A DNA stretch of 40,136 nt from CAYZNE01 sp964461035 (lineage in GTDB: Archaea > Nanobdellota > Nanobdellia > Woesearchaeales > CAYZNE01). Location: NCBI GenBank assembly GCA_964461035.1, contig CAYWRI010000014.1, forward strand, positions 1 through 40,136. Reading direction: 5' to 3'. Every line of letters begins with the position of its first letter. Position 1 is the stretch's first letter. Under the pieces are notes generated by a model. That model worked only from the letters and a program-made list of their open reading frames with translations, did no database searches and was not told the origin of the DNA. Shown piece by piece: positions 24,118-33,159 of the stretch. The position numbers and the translations under genes are program-made.

Positions 24118-25489
24118 TGTATACAAAAAAGATTTTTTTAAAACAGAATTTGGAAAAAAGCAGGCTGAAAAATATTTTGGTCATGATTTTAGTGAAAAGC
24201 CTAAAAATTTTTTTGAAAGAATTGATGAGAATAAAAAAAAAATTATTTCAACTAAGTCTGTGCCTAAAAATAAAATTGATTTCGACTTATTATTTGATGA
24301 TGTTAAAGATGATGATATTGAAGAAGACAATATGAACGAGAATTTTACTAATGATAAATCGAAATCGAAATTTCATAATTTGACGCTTTATGATCTTATA
24401 ACATATTATCATGCAAAAGGTATTGTTGGTGAAGAAAATCTTCTTTGTGCAATGACTTTGGCAGCAATAAATAAATCTTCATTTGGTATTGAAGGTTATA
24501 GTGGTTCTGGAAAAACTTTTATTATTGATAAACTTGTTAATAATTTACTTTCAGATGTTTATAAAATTCAACAAACAAGTAATCTTGCTATTTTTAGTGA
24601 TGTTAATAGAATTAATGAAAGTCAATTTATTTATATTCCTGAACTTCAAAAAGCGATGCAAAATAAAAAATCACCTCTAATTGAAGTTATTAAAGATTTA
24701 ACTGAAGGTAAAGATGCTAATCGTGTTGTTTCAAAGAAATCTGGAAATGGAGTTGATGAATTTACTATTAAAAAAGATATAACTATTATTTATACATTAG
24801 CACTCGAAAATGATTTTAAAAAAGATGATGAGTCTGCCAGAAGATTAATTAGGTTTAACACCAATAATTCGAAAAAACACTTAGATGAAATACATAATTT
24901 TAAATCCAGACAAAGATATTCTTTATTTGATAATGAACATAATATTGAAGATTTAGAGAAAAAAATTAAAGAACATATTTCTGCATGTCTGAATTTAGAT
25001 CATGTTAAAGTGATTGATCCTTTTTCGGATTATATAACTTCAATACTTCCTAAAACTCAAAAATCTGTGGGATATATTGATCATTATTACTCTTTATTAG
25101 ATAGTTCTACGAAGTTTAATTTTAATAATCGACAAAAAATCGAGATTAATGGCAATAAATATATTTTAACAAATATTGAGGATCATTTCAATATTTTTAG
25201 AATTTATTTTTCTGATTTTTTGCAAGGATTGCAAGACTTTTCAAATGATGATTTAGATTTAAAAAAAATTAAATATCCCTCTTGGAAAAATTGTTTTTAT
25301 TACGGACTTCATATTTTAAACTCGAGTAGTGCTTTAGAGAAATTAAGAGTCGATAATTGTAAAATTATAAAAAATTGGTATTCAAAACAAGTTTCAACCG
25401 ATAATGTTATTTCCGTAATTGATTATATTTCTGGAAACAATATCAAAATTGCAAAAATAAATGAGGTTCAAATTTATAATGAAAGATAA
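24110..25489 (+). CDS. P-loop ATPase of the kinase/phosphatase locus
   Basis: 459 residues from ATG 24110 (an in-frame ATG at 24098 is also possible); both overlap the end of the AAA+ gene. After an acidic, variable first 90 residues comes an ATPase domain: Walker A GYSGSGKT near 129-136, a Walker-B-like FIYIPELQ near 173-180, then LIEVIKDLTEGKDANRVV, DITIIYTLALEND (sensor) and DESARRLIRFNT (arginine finger). The order resembles helicase-like ATPases that accompany plasmid and phage CHC2-type primases, but no primase is seen, so that relation is a memory-based guess. The last 200 residues are unrecognised. It is distinct from the AAA+ gene before it, so the locus has two different motors. Confidence 0.7.
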   Translation: MLNVYKKDFFKTEFGKKQAEKYFGHDFSEKPKNFFERIDENKKKIISTKSVPKNKIDFDLLFDDVKDDDIEEDNMNENFTNDKSKSKFHNLTLYDLITYYHAKGIVGEENLLCAMTLAAINKSSFGIEGYSGSGKTFIIDKLVNNLLSDVYKIQQTSNLAIFSDVNRINESQFIYIPELQKAMQNKKSPLIEVIKDLTEGKDANRVVSKKSGNGVDEFTIKKDITIIYTLALENDFKKDDESARRLIRFNTNNSKKHLDEIHNFKSRQRYSLFDNEHNIEDLEKKIKEHISACLNLDHVKVIDPFSDYITSILPKTQKSVGYIDHYYSLLDSSTKFNFNNRQKIEINGNKYILTNIEDHFNIFRIYFSDFLQGLQDFSNDDLDLKKIKYPSWKNCFYYGLHILNSSSALEKLRVDNCKIIKNWYSKQVSTDNVISVIDYISGNNIKIAKINEVQIYNER

Positions 25490-26645
25490 ATATATCTGGA
25501 AAGAAATAAAGAATTCATATTTTGATGAAAGTTCTAGTATTCACATTAAAAATCTGAATTATTTATTAGAAAAAGCGTATGATTTGAAGTTTAAAAAAGA
25601 TTACAAAACTCTGGAAAAAGTTCTTGATGATTCAAATATTTCTCTTCTCGCGTTAAAAGAAATCAATGATAAAATAATTAATTCAGAGAAAGTTTTGAGT
25701 GAAAAAGAATTAATTAATTATGATTCCGAATTAGTTACACTTCTTAAAAATCAAAGAAAAGAACTTTCTAGTAAATATGTGTGTGCTGTTGATTATATTA
25801 ATTCAAAAAAAGAAATAGAATTTAACAGATTATTAAATGAATTAAAAAAAAATAGAAACAATCTAGTTATTATTAAAGATTTAAGAACTGAATTAGATTC
25901 TTTAGACTATTTTTTTTATACAGATAAAAACAAGGGTTTATATTTAATAATGGAACAGTTACATAATTTTTCTATTCCTTCTCAAATAAAAGATTATAAT
26001 ATTAATAGAAAAAAAAGACCTAGTTTAGATAGAGAAGTTGATTTAATAATTAAAAGATATACTCATATTGCAGAATCTGAAAATAAATCAAAAGATGGGA
26101 AAAGTTTAATTTTAGAAACAAATTATAAAACTATTAAATCTGATTTAGTTAAACAATTATTAGATTCTCAATACTATGAAAGGTTTCTAATTTTAAAAAA
26201 AATAAATGATAATTTAACAGGTGAAGAACAAAGATTATTAGAACTTAAAAGAAGAAATAATTTAATTGAAAAAGAGCAAGAATATTTAAAAACAATTGAA
26301 AAAGACGATTCACTTGCTTGTTTTTCTTCTTTACCTTTATATGTTACGTCTTTAGGATTCCCTGAAAATTATGATTATTATAGATTACGAAGAATTTTAG
26401 TTGGTGAAAATGGTGAAGCTAATTGGACTAAAAGGTTTGATAATTTTTTTAATGAATTAAATAATATAATTATAGCTAATCAATTAGATTATGAATATCT
26501 TCAGAAAATAAGATATGGAATAAAAAATGCAATTGAAAAACCAGGTATGTATTTTGATATTAAAACTGCAAAAAAAACGTATTTAGAATTAAATAATGTT
26601 CTTAATGAGCATTCTAAATCTTTGCTGCAGACCATAAAAGTTTAA
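25479..26645 (+). CDS. Helical protein following the two ATPases
   Basis: 388 residues from ATG 25479; GAGGT at 25463-25467 is upstream, and an in-frame ATG at 25461 is the alternative. The start overlaps the previous gene by 11 bases. The protein is rich in Lys, Glu, Leu and Asn with long helices (for example SEKELINYDSELVTLLKNQR) and no membrane segment or enzyme motif. Near 305-330 a better-packed segment appears (PLYVTSLGFPENYDYYRLRR). It overlaps the 3' end of the minus-strand regulator by 32 bases, tail to tail. Probably a structural partner of the ATPases; no function is recognised. Confidence 0.55.
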   Translation: MKDKYIWKEIKNSYFDESSSIHIKNLNYLLEKAYDLKFKKDYKTLEKVLDDSNISLLALKEINDKIINSEKVLSEKELINYDSELVTLLKNQRKELSSKYVCAVDYINSKKEIEFNRLLNELKKNRNNLVIIKDLRTELDSLDYFFYTDKNKGLYLIMEQLHNFSIPSQIKDYNINRKKRPSLDREVDLIIKRYTHIAESENKSKDGKSLILETNYKTIKSDLVKQLLDSQYYERFLILKKINDNLTGEEQRLLELKRRNNLIEKEQEYLKTIEKDDSLACFSSLPLYVTSLGFPENYDYYRLRRILVGENGEANWTKRFDNFFNELNNIIIANQLDYEYLQKIRYGIKNAIEKPGMYFDIKTAKKTYLELNNVLNEHSKSLLQTIKV

Positions 26646-27336
26646 AGTATTTTTTATATGAATCCGCAATTAATGAATTTTTTATTTGGATAACCATAAC
26701 CGGTTTTACCCATAATACAATGATTACTTCACCTCCACAAACATTTGTTGATACTTGAGAATTGAAAGATTCTGGAAGATATTTTGCATAAGTTTCGGAC
26801 ATTTTATTTAAAAAATTTATTCTTTCCATTGCACCATGATTATAAATATGTTTCATAGGTATTTTGAGATTAATTCTTTTTTTGTGAAAATGAATTAACT
26901 TTGATTTCATAATTTCTGGTGCTATCTTAGGTATTCCATAACATAAAATTTCTTCATCATATTTTAATAAGTCATATAAAATATTAATAAATGCATTTGC
27001 ACCTTCAAATATGTGTGCTTCACCTTTCTTTTTTGAAAATTTCTGAGCCATTAATAATTGTGGTATGATTCTTTTTAGATTCTCTTCTTTTTCTTTAACC
27101 CGTCTTAAAAGAATAAGCGGATCTGCTGCTTCGTAATAAGTGGTATTATCTTTTTTTATATACGTAACTAAACCTTTTATAACTAACTTTTTTAATGAAT
27201 CATAAACATTTGTTCTATGAAGTTTGCTATCTTTTGCTATTTCTGTCACTGTTGTCATTCCTAACTCTAATAAAGAAAGATATATTTTTGCCTCATTTGA
27301 TGTTAATCCATATTCTGTTAATATTTCCCAATTCAT
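26614..27336 (-). CDS. TrmB-family transcription regulator inside the locus
   Basis: 240 residues. Winged helix at residues 4-75: LTEYGLTSNEAKIYLSLLEL, then VTEIAKDSKLHRTNVYDSLK and KGLVTYIKKDNTTYYEA. After a helical linker comes the TrmB-type regulator domain (100-240), with KGEAHIFEGANAFINILYDL opening it and a beta-rich end (GGEVIIVLWVKPVMVIQIKN). It differs from the 17040 regulator and is shorter. It is the only minus-strand gene of the locus, overlaps the end of the upstream operon and faces away from the downstream operon across an 83-base gap with one near-symmetrical TATA box. It is therefore the likely local regulator, possibly autoregulated. Confidence 0.85.
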   Translation of the reverse strand: MNWEILTEYGLTSNEAKIYLSLLELGMTTVTEIAKDSKLHRTNVYDSLKKLVIKGLVTYIKKDNTTYYEAADPLILLRRVKEKEENLKRIIPQLLMAQKFSKKKGEAHIFEGANAFINILYDLLKYDEEILCYGIPKIAPEIMKSKLIHFHKKRINLKIPMKHIYNHGAMERINFLNKMSETYAKYLPESFNSQVSTNVCGGEVIIVLWVKPVMVIQIKNSLIADSYKKYFKLLWSAAKI

Positions 27337-27352
27337 ATTTAGTATCTCTTAA

Positions 27353-27381
27353 TTGTATTAAAAGATAGTAAACTTTATAAA
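27353..27381. promoter_or_regulatory. Shared divergent promoter of the regulator and the second operon
   Basis: CTTTATAA (27374-27381) reads as a TATA box on both strands. Predicted starts are about 15 bases before the regulator ATG (27336) and about 17 before the GTG at 27420. TTGTATTAAAAG at 27353-27364 partly matches the left half of the sites at 20253 and 21395. Binding of the regulator here is inferred. Confidence 0.45.
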
Positions 27382-27419
27382 TGTTCTTATTTTAACATCA
27401 CTTTAGAGTAGTTATATAG

Positions 27420-29687
27420 GTGAATACGTTGGTTCATTATTTAGAAAGAGAACAAAGAAGGGCCGCCAGAATCAAAGCGGGCGAATTACCCAATAGAAAA
27501 TATAATATTGTTTTTTATGGCGCAGGAGACATTGTAAAATCTGCTTTAATAGCAATAGGTAATTCTTCTCCAAATCTTTTTGATTTTGATATAAATAAAA
27601 TTTTTTTATTTGGTTCAGGTTCTAATACGTCAAATCCGTATTATGCCTGGCTAGGTTCTGAAATAAACCAATTATTTAGAAATAAAAATATTGATTTAAT
27701 TCCTGAAACAAAAAATAATCTTGGAGATATTCTCAAAGAAACAGATATTTTCTTTTTTACTGCACGAGGGCACAATAAAAATGAAATTGATAGGAAACGA
27801 ATGACAAACCCCAACATACAAATTTTATCTGAGTTAAAAAAATATTTTAACAAAGATTTTAATGGTATAATCAACATTTCTTCAAATATTCCTGAAATTT
27901 TAGCTCAATATGTTGCAACAAATTTTAATATTCCTGATGTAAGACAAATAACAGCACATTTACCTTTAGATCTCAATAGATCAGAATATTTATTGTTACA
28001 CAATTTATTTAAATTTGAAAGTTTTCAAAGAATTGATACAACCGTTGTTGGATTTCATGAACATGTTTTACCCATCATAAATCAAAGTAAATTAATTATA
28101 AGAGAATATTTAACAGGTGATTCTGATGTTCCAATTATTGAAAGAAGAGATATAACTAATCTGATTAAGAAAACTTTTTTGAATAATCCTGGATTTAATT
28201 TTGAAGAAGTTTTAAATGAATATGCAAAAATAGAATTTATTACACAAAAGAAATATTTAGAATTAAAAAAATTATCAAAAACTGAAGGACCGACAACTAT
28301 AACAACAGGTAGAGCGATAAGAGATTATATTGAAGCAGTAATTAATAGAACAAAAACTCATACTTCTATTCCTTTTCGAGTTGGAGATAAAAATTTTTTT
28401 GTTTATTTACCCGTATCGTTTGAGAAGGGATATGCTGAATTAGATAAAGAGAAATTTAGTAGATTAACTAATATTGATAAACAAAGATTATATAATTTAA
28501 TTAGGGATGTACCAGGTTCTTTTCCTTCTAATTTAGAATCTTTAATTCAAAATGAAAGTTTTCATTATGATTTTGATATACCCGAATCTGATAAAAATAT
28601 ATATTCAATAGTGAACCCTGTTTCTAAAAAGAACATTGAATATAAGTATCCCATAATTATAGATATTGATGATAACCCTAATTTAGAAACTACTAAGTTA
28701 AGAGAAAAACTAAAAGAAAATTTAAATCTAGAAATTTTTATGGGAGTTCAGGGTTCTAATAATAAAAGAACAATGATAAAATATTCTTGCAATAATTCAT
28801 TAAACACTAATTCTTTGAAATACGTTATTGATTTTAATGATGTTCCACATATTGATAATGTAGATATTGAAAATAAACGAAGTGCATTAGGTGGTTTTAT
28901 TATTAAAAATAATAAAATATTTACTTTATCTGAAAGACAAAAAGGAAATAAATCTATGGAATATAGATTATTTGTATTTGATACTAAAGGAAGTTTTATT
29001 CGTGTTTCAAAAGCTTTTAACAAAGAACAAACATTCTTAAAAGATGTTTATGTCAATAATAGAATTTATCTTATGTTTGATGAAAACGGGAAAACTTCTT
29101 TATATGAATATACAGGTAATTTTTCTCATCTTCGAACTTATGATGAAAATTTTATTTCTGTTAAACGTTTTGATGAAAAATTAATGTTTATTGGTTCTGA
29201 TGCATTATATAAATATGACTATGGTAACTTAGATAAAATGTTTGATTTAAAAGATTCGCTTTTAGTTCCTAAATTAACTGAAAGTATAAGAACTTTATTT
29301 TATTTAACTGATAATCCTAATAAAGTGATTGCAGTTGATTTGAATAATGGTAAAACTCAATCATTTAATACAAAATATTATACTTATGATGTTAATGTTT
29401 CTAATCAAGGAATAACTCTTGCAACTTTAAATGATAATGGAATTAATATAAAAAAATTCCATAGTAAAAGACATCTTTTTTTGAATAAATTTGAAAATTA
29501 CACGTTAAATAATACTCAAATCGAAAATGCACAAATTTGGACTCCGACTAATAACATAATTATTGCAGCCAAACAGCCTGATTATTTATTCGCAATTTAT
29601 CATAATAACGGTCAGTTTTATTTGGAGCAAATTAAAAGCGCAAATGGATTTAATTCGTCAATAGGTGAAATTCAAAATGTTAAGTAG
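27420..29687 (+). CDS. Lactate/malate dehydrogenase-like domain fused to a probable beta-propeller
   Basis: 755 residues from GTG 27420, the first start after the shared promoter. Residues 25-350 follow the LDH/MDH fold: dinucleotide-loop GAGD (34-37), DIFFFTARGHNKNEIDR (110-125), INISSNIPEILAQYV, D184-x2-R187 inside LPLDLNRSEYLL, and GFHEHVLP with H213 in place of the catalytic His of GEHGD. Key residues for a 2-hydroxyacid dehydrogenase are thus largely kept. Residues 440-755 form short strand repeats with aromatic and DG/DN turns (KYVIDFNDVP, RLFVFDTKGSF, LYKYDYGNLD, VIAVDLNNGK), as in a beta-propeller. This fusion is not a familiar one. It overlaps the phosphatase gene. A sensor that reads NAD(H) or a 2-oxoacid is one idea; no evidence beyond layout. 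Confidence 0.65.
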   Translation: MNTLVHYLEREQRRAARIKAGELPNRKYNIVFYGAGDIVKSALIAIGNSSPNLFDFDINKIFLFGSGSNTSNPYYAWLGSEINQLFRNKNIDLIPETKNNLGDILKETDIFFFTARGHNKNEIDRKRMTNPNIQILSELKKYFNKDFNGIINISSNIPEILAQYVATNFNIPDVRQITAHLPLDLNRSEYLLLHNLFKFESFQRIDTTVVGFHEHVLPIINQSKLIIREYLTGDSDVPIIERRDITNLIKKTFLNNPGFNFEEVLNEYAKIEFITQKKYLELKKLSKTEGPTTITTGRAIRDYIEAVINRTKTHTSIPFRVGDKNFFVYLPVSFEKGYAELDKEKFSRLTNIDKQRLYNLIRDVPGSFPSNLESLIQNESFHYDFDIPESDKNIYSIVNPVSKKNIEYKYPIIIDIDDNPNLETTKLREKLKENLNLEIFMGVQGSNNKRTMIKYSCNNSLNTNSLKYVIDFNDVPHIDNVDIENKRSALGGFIIKNNKIFTLSERQKGNKSMEYRLFVFDTKGSFIRVSKAFNKEQTFLKDVYVNNRIYLMFDENGKTSLYEYTGNFSHLRTYDENFISVKRFDEKLMFIGSDALYKYDYGNLDKMFDLKDSLLVPKLTESIRTLFYLTDNPNKVIAVDLNNGKTQSFNTKYYTYDVNVSNQGITLATLNDNGINIKKFHSKRHLFLNKFENYTLNNTQIENAQIWTPTNNIIIAAKQPDYLFAIYHNNGQFYLEQIKSANGFNSSIGEIQNVK

Positions 29688-30522
29688 ACCACAATCATCA
29701 GTTCCTTTTAGAAGGAAGAAAAAAACAAAGAATTATGTAGCATCAACAGATATTGGTAAAAGAGATAGTAATCAAGATAAAAAATTTGTTGATTTAAGAA
29801 GAAAAATATTTATTCTTTGTGATGGAATGGGTGGCGCAAATGGTGGAGAAAGAATTAGCGAGTATGCTGTAAAAATATTAGATTTAGAATTAAATGAAGT
29901 TTATGGTTTACTTAGGAAAAAATATATTGATGAAAATGATATTTTAGATTTTTTGGAACAAAGAATTTCTTATACCAATGAAATAATAAGTGCTACAACT
30001 GCAAAAGTAGATGTTTTAACAAAAGGCGGAACAACTTTAGATGTTGCAATGATTTACAAAAATAAAATATACACGGGTCATGTTGGAGATGGAACAATTT
30101 ATCTTGTGGATAATTCTAAAAAAAGTATTGAAAGATTAACTGAACCTCATGTTTCATTTCTTTCAGATATAAGTTCATTAAGTGATATTGAAAAACAAAT
30201 AGTTGCATCACATATGGCTTTAAAGAGTTATATCGGTCAAGGGGTTGATATTAAAATTGATTTAACTGTTAATGCTTTTGAGAATTCAACATTATTTATG
30301 CATACTGATGGATATAATTTAATATCTAAAAATGAAATTTTAAATTTAATTATGAAAAAAGATCATACAAATTTAAAACAGAATTTAATAAACAAAAGAG
30401 ATAATCCTGTTGAGATAAGACTTGCTTACGAAGAACTAAATGAAAAAGGTTTAGGATTTAAAATAGATAGTAAACAAAAAAAGCAAGATAATTCAACATT
30501 TATAATGTATGAGAGGGATTAA
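29677..30522 (+). CDS. PP2C-type protein Ser/Thr phosphatase
   Basis: 281 residues from ATG 29677, preceded by AGGTGA; it overlaps the previous gene by 11 bases. All PP2C motifs are present: STDIGKRDSNQDKKFVD (first metal Asp), FILCDGMGGANGGE (DGxGG), GTTLDVAMIY, TGHVGDGTIYLVD, MHTDGYN and DNSTFIM. The fold binds two Mn or Mg ions and removes phosphate from Ser or Thr. A Lys/Arg-rich start (PFRRKKKTKN) is added. The kinase gene begins 1 base after its stop, so the two form an opposing pair, as seen in TerY-P triads and in the PpkA/PppA pair of type VI secretion; neither of those systems' other parts is visible here. Confidence 0.9.
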   Translation: MLSRPQSSVPFRRKKKTKNYVASTDIGKRDSNQDKKFVDLRRKIFILCDGMGGANGGERISEYAVKILDLELNEVYGLLRKKYIDENDILDFLEQRISYTNEIISATTAKVDVLTKGGTTLDVAMIYKNKIYTGHVGDGTIYLVDNSKKSIERLTEPHVSFLSDISSLSDIEKQIVASHMALKSYIGQGVDIKIDLTVNAFENSTLFMHTDGYNLISKNEILNLIMKKDHTNLKQNLINKRDNPVEIRLAYEELNEKGLGFKIDSKQKKQDNSTFIMYERD

Positions 30523-30523
30523 A

Positions 30524-31906
30524 ATGGTAGTTCAATCCCTACCTACAAAAAAACTACTTTTAAGAAAGATTATTGAAAAAGATGAGCGATTTAAATACAT
30601 TGATGGAGATGCAAGTAATAATTCAATAATTTTTAATGTTATATTTAATGGTGTTGAAAGATTACTTAAAATTAGACCCAATGATACCAAAAAACAATCC
30701 GCAGAAAAAATATATCACAATAGGATGACTGTTGAAGATAAATCTTATTTAACAAAAGTTGTTGGTGAAAAACCTTTAATTTTGGGAAATTACAATGCAG
30801 TTGTTCTTGAAAAAGGAGAATATAGTTTAGAGGATTATCTTAATAGTAAAGAATTTAGTAAAAAGAATCCTGAATTAGAATTTAAAAAAATAATGATTCA
30901 AGTAACTAAAGGAGTTTATGAATTGCATAAATGCACTATAAAACACAGAGATGTAAAACCCTCAAACATTATTTTTTACAAGAATACAATTGTTTGGACT
31001 ATTGGTGATGATGATGAATCAACATATGATGATGTAACAAAATCTTATCAAGGAACAGAACAATATACTTCCTACGAATATTTAAAAAAAGTTTCAGATG
31101 GAGGATATAGAGATTGGTTAATAAGCGATGATATCTTTTCAATAGGTGCAGTTGCTTATCAAATATTGAATCCAACTCACACACCGTTAAGAACTGAATA
31201 CACACATAGAAAAAATCTTGAAAATGGAGTGTCTTATTATGATTTTTCTATGAAAATAATTAATGATTTGAAAGTTAGTGAGTTTCATAAGTATTTACTT
31301 AAAAGATTATTAGGTAAAGAAGCACCTTCTGATGAAGATTTATCACCAGGAGATTCATTAAAAAATTATAGATATAGAAGTTTATCACAATTTATTAAGG
31401 AGTTAATTTCAAATAAAATAGATGTGGATGAAAGTTTTGATAGTGCTAATGAAGATTATTTAAAATTCATAGAATTTGCAGATAATTTAACTGAAATAAT
31501 TAAAAAATCAAATAAGAATCGTAATTCCAAAGAATGGAATTTAGTGTCAAATAACTCTATTTGGAGAGTTGCTTCAGGATATAGAAAAATAAAAACTTTA
31601 GCAAATTCTGAAAATGTAGAATTAGGTGCAAAAACAGATGAAATTTTTTCCGATGTAACTGAAAAATATGAACAATTTTATTTAAAAGATAAAAAAATAA
31701 TTAATGATTTAATTTCAAAAATGGAATCTGGAAACATGATTTTAACAGATAACCAAGTTCTTAAACTATATGAAAAAATATTTTTGTATGGACATTATCC
31801 TTTTACAACAGAAGAAGATAGATCAAATGGTAAAGGATTTTATACATTAGAAGAAACAAAAAAAGGTCAAACACATTATCATGAATATTTTAATATTGAA
31901 ATTTAA
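30524..31906 (+). CDS. Ser/Thr-type protein kinase, atypical DFG region
   Basis: 460 residues from ATG 30524; GAGGG lies 6 bases upstream and the phosphatase stop is 1 base before. Kinase domain: K49 in LLKI is the likely ATP-binding lysine, IKHRDVKPSNIIF (139-151) is the HRDxKPxxN catalytic loop, and SDDIFSIGAVAYQIL (201-215) is the subdomain IX Asp. The DFG triplet is replaced by GDDD (161-164), so Asp is kept but Phe-Gly is not; the APE position reads SYEY. The glycine-rich loop is weak. The C-terminal 140 residues are helical. It is probably active but unusual. Likely targets are the coiled-coil and beta-helix proteins of the locus (inferred). Confidence 0.85.
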   Translation: MVVQSLPTKKLLLRKIIEKDERFKYIDGDASNNSIIFNVIFNGVERLLKIRPNDTKKQSAEKIYHNRMTVEDKSYLTKVVGEKPLILGNYNAVVLEKGEYSLEDYLNSKEFSKKNPELEFKKIMIQVTKGVYELHKCTIKHRDVKPSNIIFYKNTIVWTIGDDDESTYDDVTKSYQGTEQYTSYEYLKKVSDGGYRDWLISDDIFSIGAVAYQILNPTHTPLRTEYTHRKNLENGVSYYDFSMKIINDLKVSEFHKYLLKRLLGKEAPSDEDLSPGDSLKNYRYRSLSQFIKELISNKIDVDESFDSANEDYLKFIEFADNLTEIIKKSNKNRNSKEWNLVSNNSIWRVASGYRKIKTLANSENVELGAKTDEIFSDVTEKYEQFYLKDKKIINDLISKMESGNMILTDNQVLKLYEKIFLYGHYPFTTEEDRSNGKGFYTLEETKKGQTHYHEYFNIEI

Positions 31907-31912
31907 GTAAAA

Positions 31913-33154
31913 ATGGTTAAAGATAAATCATTAGAAGAAAGGCTTGATGCCGTCCGAAAAAAACGTACAGAAGTAGATAAACAGGAAAAACTTGAAGCAT
32001 CTGTTTATAATTTAAGATCTGAGAAAGAAGTATTAGAACAAAGTATTCAAGAAGCTAAATCAGAGTTAGATAAATTAACAGATAAAATCTCTATTGAAAA
32101 AAAGATAGCTGATAGTCCTAATGAAAAATTAAAAAGAATTGTTACATCTAGTTCTGGACTGATTAAGTCAAGCGAAGTTTGTTCAATTCTAAGCAATATT
32201 GAATCAGAAATCACTTTACCTATTGGTCGATATGTTATTGATAAAGATGTCTTTGTTAGAGAAAGCGGTCGATTAAACATGTTACCAGGTACCGAGTTAT
32301 ATTTTGAAGAAGATACAGGCATTATTTCATTAGGAATTTTAAATGCTATTGGTAACAATTATGAAAAAATTAAGTTTACTGCTCTTAATAATTACTGGAA
32401 CAATATTTATTTATTCGGAAATTTATCCAGTAATTCTGTAATAAAATTTTGTGACATTAGCAAAGGTTCAGGTCTAAAAAAAGAAATTCAACAGGGTGCA
32501 AAAAATAGAAAATATGGTTCAGCCATATTAATTGTTGATTCAAGTGCTACCATTATTAATTGTAAGTTAAGTAATAATTTTTATAATTTTAAGAAGGAAT
32601 GTTATGTTTCAGGAGGTGCTATTTGCTTATTTAAGTCCAGTTCTGTTATTGAAAGTAATGAAATATTTAATATTAATAAATATACACCTATTTTAATATT
32701 AGAGTCTAATGTTCAAATATTAAATAATCATATTAGAAATAATAACGTAGAGTCTTCAGGAGGTGGACTTGCTTGCGAAAATTCTACTGTTTTAATAAAA
32801 AATAATCAAATATCTAATAATTTTTGTGGTGGCTCGGGGGGAGGTATTTTTATTTATGATTCTTTTTGTGTTATTGATAATAATACTATTAATTTTAATG
32901 AAAGTAGATGTACAAAAAATAATAAATCACTTTATGAAAAAGGAGGAGGTATTTTTGTAGATGGTCGTTCTTTAAAAGGTAATGTTGTTAATATAAAAAA
33001 TAATTATATTACTAGGAATTTTCCAGAGGGAGTTTTTTATAGAGGCACTCCAAAGATATCTTTTTATAATAATAGAATTTTTGATAATGTTCAAGGTGAA
33101 GTTAATACTAGATGTCAGATTTCGGGAAAAACAATTCCGTTTTATGATTTTTGA
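31913..33154 (+). CDS. Coiled-coil/beta-helix protein, copy 1 of the tandem array
   Basis: 413 residues, no signal peptide. Residues 1-75 are a charged coiled coil (KSLEERLDAVRKKRTEVDKQ), 76-180 a linker and capping region, and 180-410 a right-handed parallel beta-helix: about 22-residue turns with Asn ladders such as SSVIESNEIFNI, NVQILNNHIRNNN and STVLIKNNQISNN, and repeated GGG turns. Residues 1-184 are almost identical to copy 2 (ending at CDISKGSG), while the beta-helix is clearly different. The start is 6 bases after the kinase stop, without a clear Shine-Dalgarno motif. Extracellular beta-helices bind polysaccharides, but this one seems to stay in the cell. It is a likely binding or effector component. 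Confidence 0.65.
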   Translation: MVKDKSLEERLDAVRKKRTEVDKQEKLEASVYNLRSEKEVLEQSIQEAKSELDKLTDKISIEKKIADSPNEKLKRIVTSSSGLIKSSEVCSILSNIESEITLPIGRYVIDKDVFVRESGRLNMLPGTELYFEEDTGIISLGILNAIGNNYEKIKFTALNNYWNNIYLFGNLSSNSVIKFCDISKGSGLKKEIQQGAKNRKYGSAILIVDSSATIINCKLSNNFYNFKKECYVSGGAICLFKSSSVIESNEIFNINKYTPILILESNVQILNNHIRNNNVESSGGGLACENSTVLIKNNQISNNFCGGSGGGIFIYDSFCVIDNNTINFNESRCTKNNKSLYEKGGGIFVDGRSLKGNVVNIKNNYITRNFPEGVFYRGTPKISFYNNRIFDNVQGEVNTRCQISGKTIPFYDF

Positions 33155-33159
33155 TTAAA

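Noticed and set aside
29677..31906. Type VI secretion regulation (PpkA/PppA) or a TerY-P triad
   Set aside because: No secretion components, no FHA domain, and no vWA (TerY-like) protein were found beside the pair.
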